From NCBI RefSeq assembly GCF_030151385.1, contig NZ_JASLDS010000036.1:1-13941 (forward strand): a stretch of 13,941 bases of DNA, written 5' to 3'. Source of the stretch: Soonwooa sp. Lineage in GTDB: Bacteria; Bacteroidota; Bacteroidia; Flavobacteriales; Weeksellaceae. Position numbers and translations under genes: made by a program. Under the pieces are notes generated by a model, which ran no database searches, was not told where the DNA came from, and was given only the letters and a program-made list of their open reading frames with translations. Positions 13,276 through 13,941 of the stretch are shown here, piece after piece; position 1 is the first letter of the stretch; each line of letters starts with the position of its first letter.

Positions 13276-13306
13276 CAAAAATAAAACTATTTTTTGAATC
13301 TGCAAA
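13276..13306 (-). promoter_or_regulatory. rpsU promoter
   Basis: TATTTTTG (minus strand, 13283-13276) is an exact TAnnTTTG match followed by CAACTC, with TTTG (13306-13303) exactly 19 bases upstream. The predicted RNA start is near 13269, about 17 bases before the rpsU ATG. Confidence 0.75.
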
Positions 13307-13340
13307 TTTTATTTTCTTTTTTTGAAGAATTTTTATCAAA

Positions 13341-13512
13341 TCCACGGATCTCGCGTGAGCGATGTTAGCGGAAATCCTTTGGCTTGGCGCGAGGCGGCGG
13401 AGCGTAGCAGAGCCGTCCGAGCGTCAAGCTAAAGATTGTAGCGGACGTAGCGACCCAAGCGAGGAACTTGAGGTGCGTAGCGAAGCAAGCACCAAAAGTT
13501 ACCGAGCGAAGG
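13341..13512. repeat. GC-rich structured intergenic element
   Basis: A 170-base GC-rich block stands out from the AT-rich surroundings. It is full of short GAGCG, GTAGCG and GTGCG words. It can fold into a long hairpin: 13377-13390 pairs with 13421-13434 over 14 positions (two G-U), continued by AAT/ATT past one bulged C, with an inner GGCGGC/GCCGTC stem. A second hairpin pairs AACTT and GGTGC (13465-13476) with GCACC and AAGTT (13489-13500). The words GATGTTAGCGGA (13361) and GATTGTAGCGGA (13434) are near-copies. It lies between the pdhB terminator and the rpsU promoter. The open frame across it (13362-13607) is low-complexity and not a credible protein. It resembles a REP/BIME-like dispersed repeat, an inference that needs other copies in the genome. 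Confidence 0.6.
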
Positions 13513-13521
13513 GAAACGCCA

Positions 13522-13550
13522 TAAAAAAACTCCCAATAAAATCGGGAGTT
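13522..13550 (-). terminator. pdhB terminator
   Basis: AACTCCC (13528-13534) pairs with GGGAGTT (13544-13550) around a 9-base loop. On the minus strand the hairpin is followed by seven T's (13529-13523). It begins 6 bases after the pdhB stop codon, a classic intrinsic terminator. Confidence 0.9.
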
Positions 13551-13556
13551 AATTAT

Positions 13557-13941
13557 TTATGCTTTGATGTACATTGCTTTTTTAATTTCAGCTTTTACAG
13601 TTTCTAGTTTCGGGAACCATTCTGCAAATAATGCTGCTGAATATGGCGCTGGCGCATCTGGCGTCGTAATTCTCTTAATTGGAGCATCCAAATAATCGAA
13701 AGCTTTCTGCTGAACCATATATGTAATTTCTGAAGCAACTGATCCAAATGGCCAAGCTTCTTCTAAAATCACCAATCTGTTTGTCTTTTTAACCGAAGCT
13801 AAAACAGTTTCGTAATCCAAAGGACGAACAGTTCTAAGGTCGATAACCTCTACAGAAATACCTTCTTTTTCTAAATCTGCTGCTGCTTGCATCGCCAACT
13901 TCATGATTTTACCGAAAGAAACCAAAGTCACGTCTTTACCT
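13557..13941 (-). CDS. pdhB: Pyruvate dehydrogenase E1 beta subunit, C-terminal part (5' end outside window)
   Basis: The beta subunit of the E1 component, which with the alpha subunit decarboxylates pyruvate using thiamine diphosphate in the pyruvate dehydrogenase complex. About 128 C-terminal residues are present. They cover the transketolase C-terminal domain: GKDVTLVSFGK, GISVEVIDLRTVRPLDYETV, RLVILEEAWPFGSVASEI, and PIKRITTPDAPAPYSAALF, all family hallmarks. The reading frame continues past the window edge (…GKDV), so the GTG at 13931 is an internal valine codon and not a start. It ends KKAMYIKA and is followed at once by a strong terminator. The related 2-oxoisovalerate E1 beta is the main alternative, but the wording matches flavobacterial PdhB. 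Confidence 0.92.
   Translation of the reverse strand, partial: GKDVTLVSFGKIMKLAMQAAADLEKEGISVEVIDLRTVRPLDYETVLASVKKTNRLVILEEAWPFGSVASEITYMVQQKAFDYLDAPIKRITTPDAPAPYSAALFAEWFPKLETVKAEIKKAMYIKA

Noticed and set aside
13362..13607. Plus-strand open frame of 81 codons
   Set aside because: It spans the GC-rich structured repeat and the pdhB terminator and enters the pdhB coding region; its R/S/E-rich translation is typical of a repeat artefact.
13557..13931. GTG at 13931 as the start of a short protein
   Set aside because: The frame stays open to the window edge and the codon is an internal valine of the conserved GKDVTLVSFGK stretch of PdhB.

Overview
The window is chromosomal DNA from an AT-rich member of the Bacteroidota, most likely a flavobacterium of the Weeksellaceae (Chryseobacterium/Epilithonimonas-like). 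This rests on the protein sequences (EF-Tu, bS21, PdhB, short HPF/RaiA), on promoters of the flavobacterial type (TTTG, about 19-21 bases, TAnnTTTG), on the near absence of Shine-Dalgarno sequences, and on the gene order pdhB - rpsU - xerC - raiA - tRNA cluster - tuf - tRNA-Trp. The genus is an inference. Every gene lies on the minus strand, so transcription runs from high to low coordinates.

Right part (about 11028-13941), core: the 3' part of pdhB with a strong terminator; a GC-rich, highly structured intergenic repeat; rpsU with its own promoter and terminator; xerC and raiA; then tRNA-Thr(TGT), tRNA-Tyr(GTA), tRNA-Gly(TCC) and tRNA-Thr(GGT), served by at least three well-formed promoters and closed by a strong terminator at 11029-11054.

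Middle part (about 1798-11027), accessory-looking: two small lone genes (a secreted protein of unknown function and an Imm17-like two-helix membrane protein), then a two-component system (OmpR-type regulator and histidine kinase, abutting) and a tripartite heavy-metal-type RND efflux operon (outer-membrane factor, lipoprotein adaptor, CzcA/CusA-like pump), ending in a terminator. Four tandem 11-bp repeats just upstream of the efflux operon look like the binding site of the neighbouring regulator. The likely circuit is: kinase senses an envelope signal, regulator binds the 11-bp repeats, pump is expressed. The kinase sensor domain has no His, Cys or Met, so the inducing signal may not be a soft metal.

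Left part (1-1797): tuf (EF-Tu) with its promoter and terminator, then the first 13 bases of a tRNA that is probably tRNA-Trp, consistent with the usual tuf - trnW - secE - nusG order continuing off the edge. The efflux block therefore seems to sit between the tRNA cluster and tuf, which are often close together in relatives (from memory, unchecked).

No CRISPR array, insertion sequence, phage gene or rRNA was seen. The most interesting items are the 11-bp operator array, the GC-rich structured repeat at 13341-13512, the ligand-poor sensor domain, and the terminator-like hairpins placed 10-11 bases before tRNA 5' ends.
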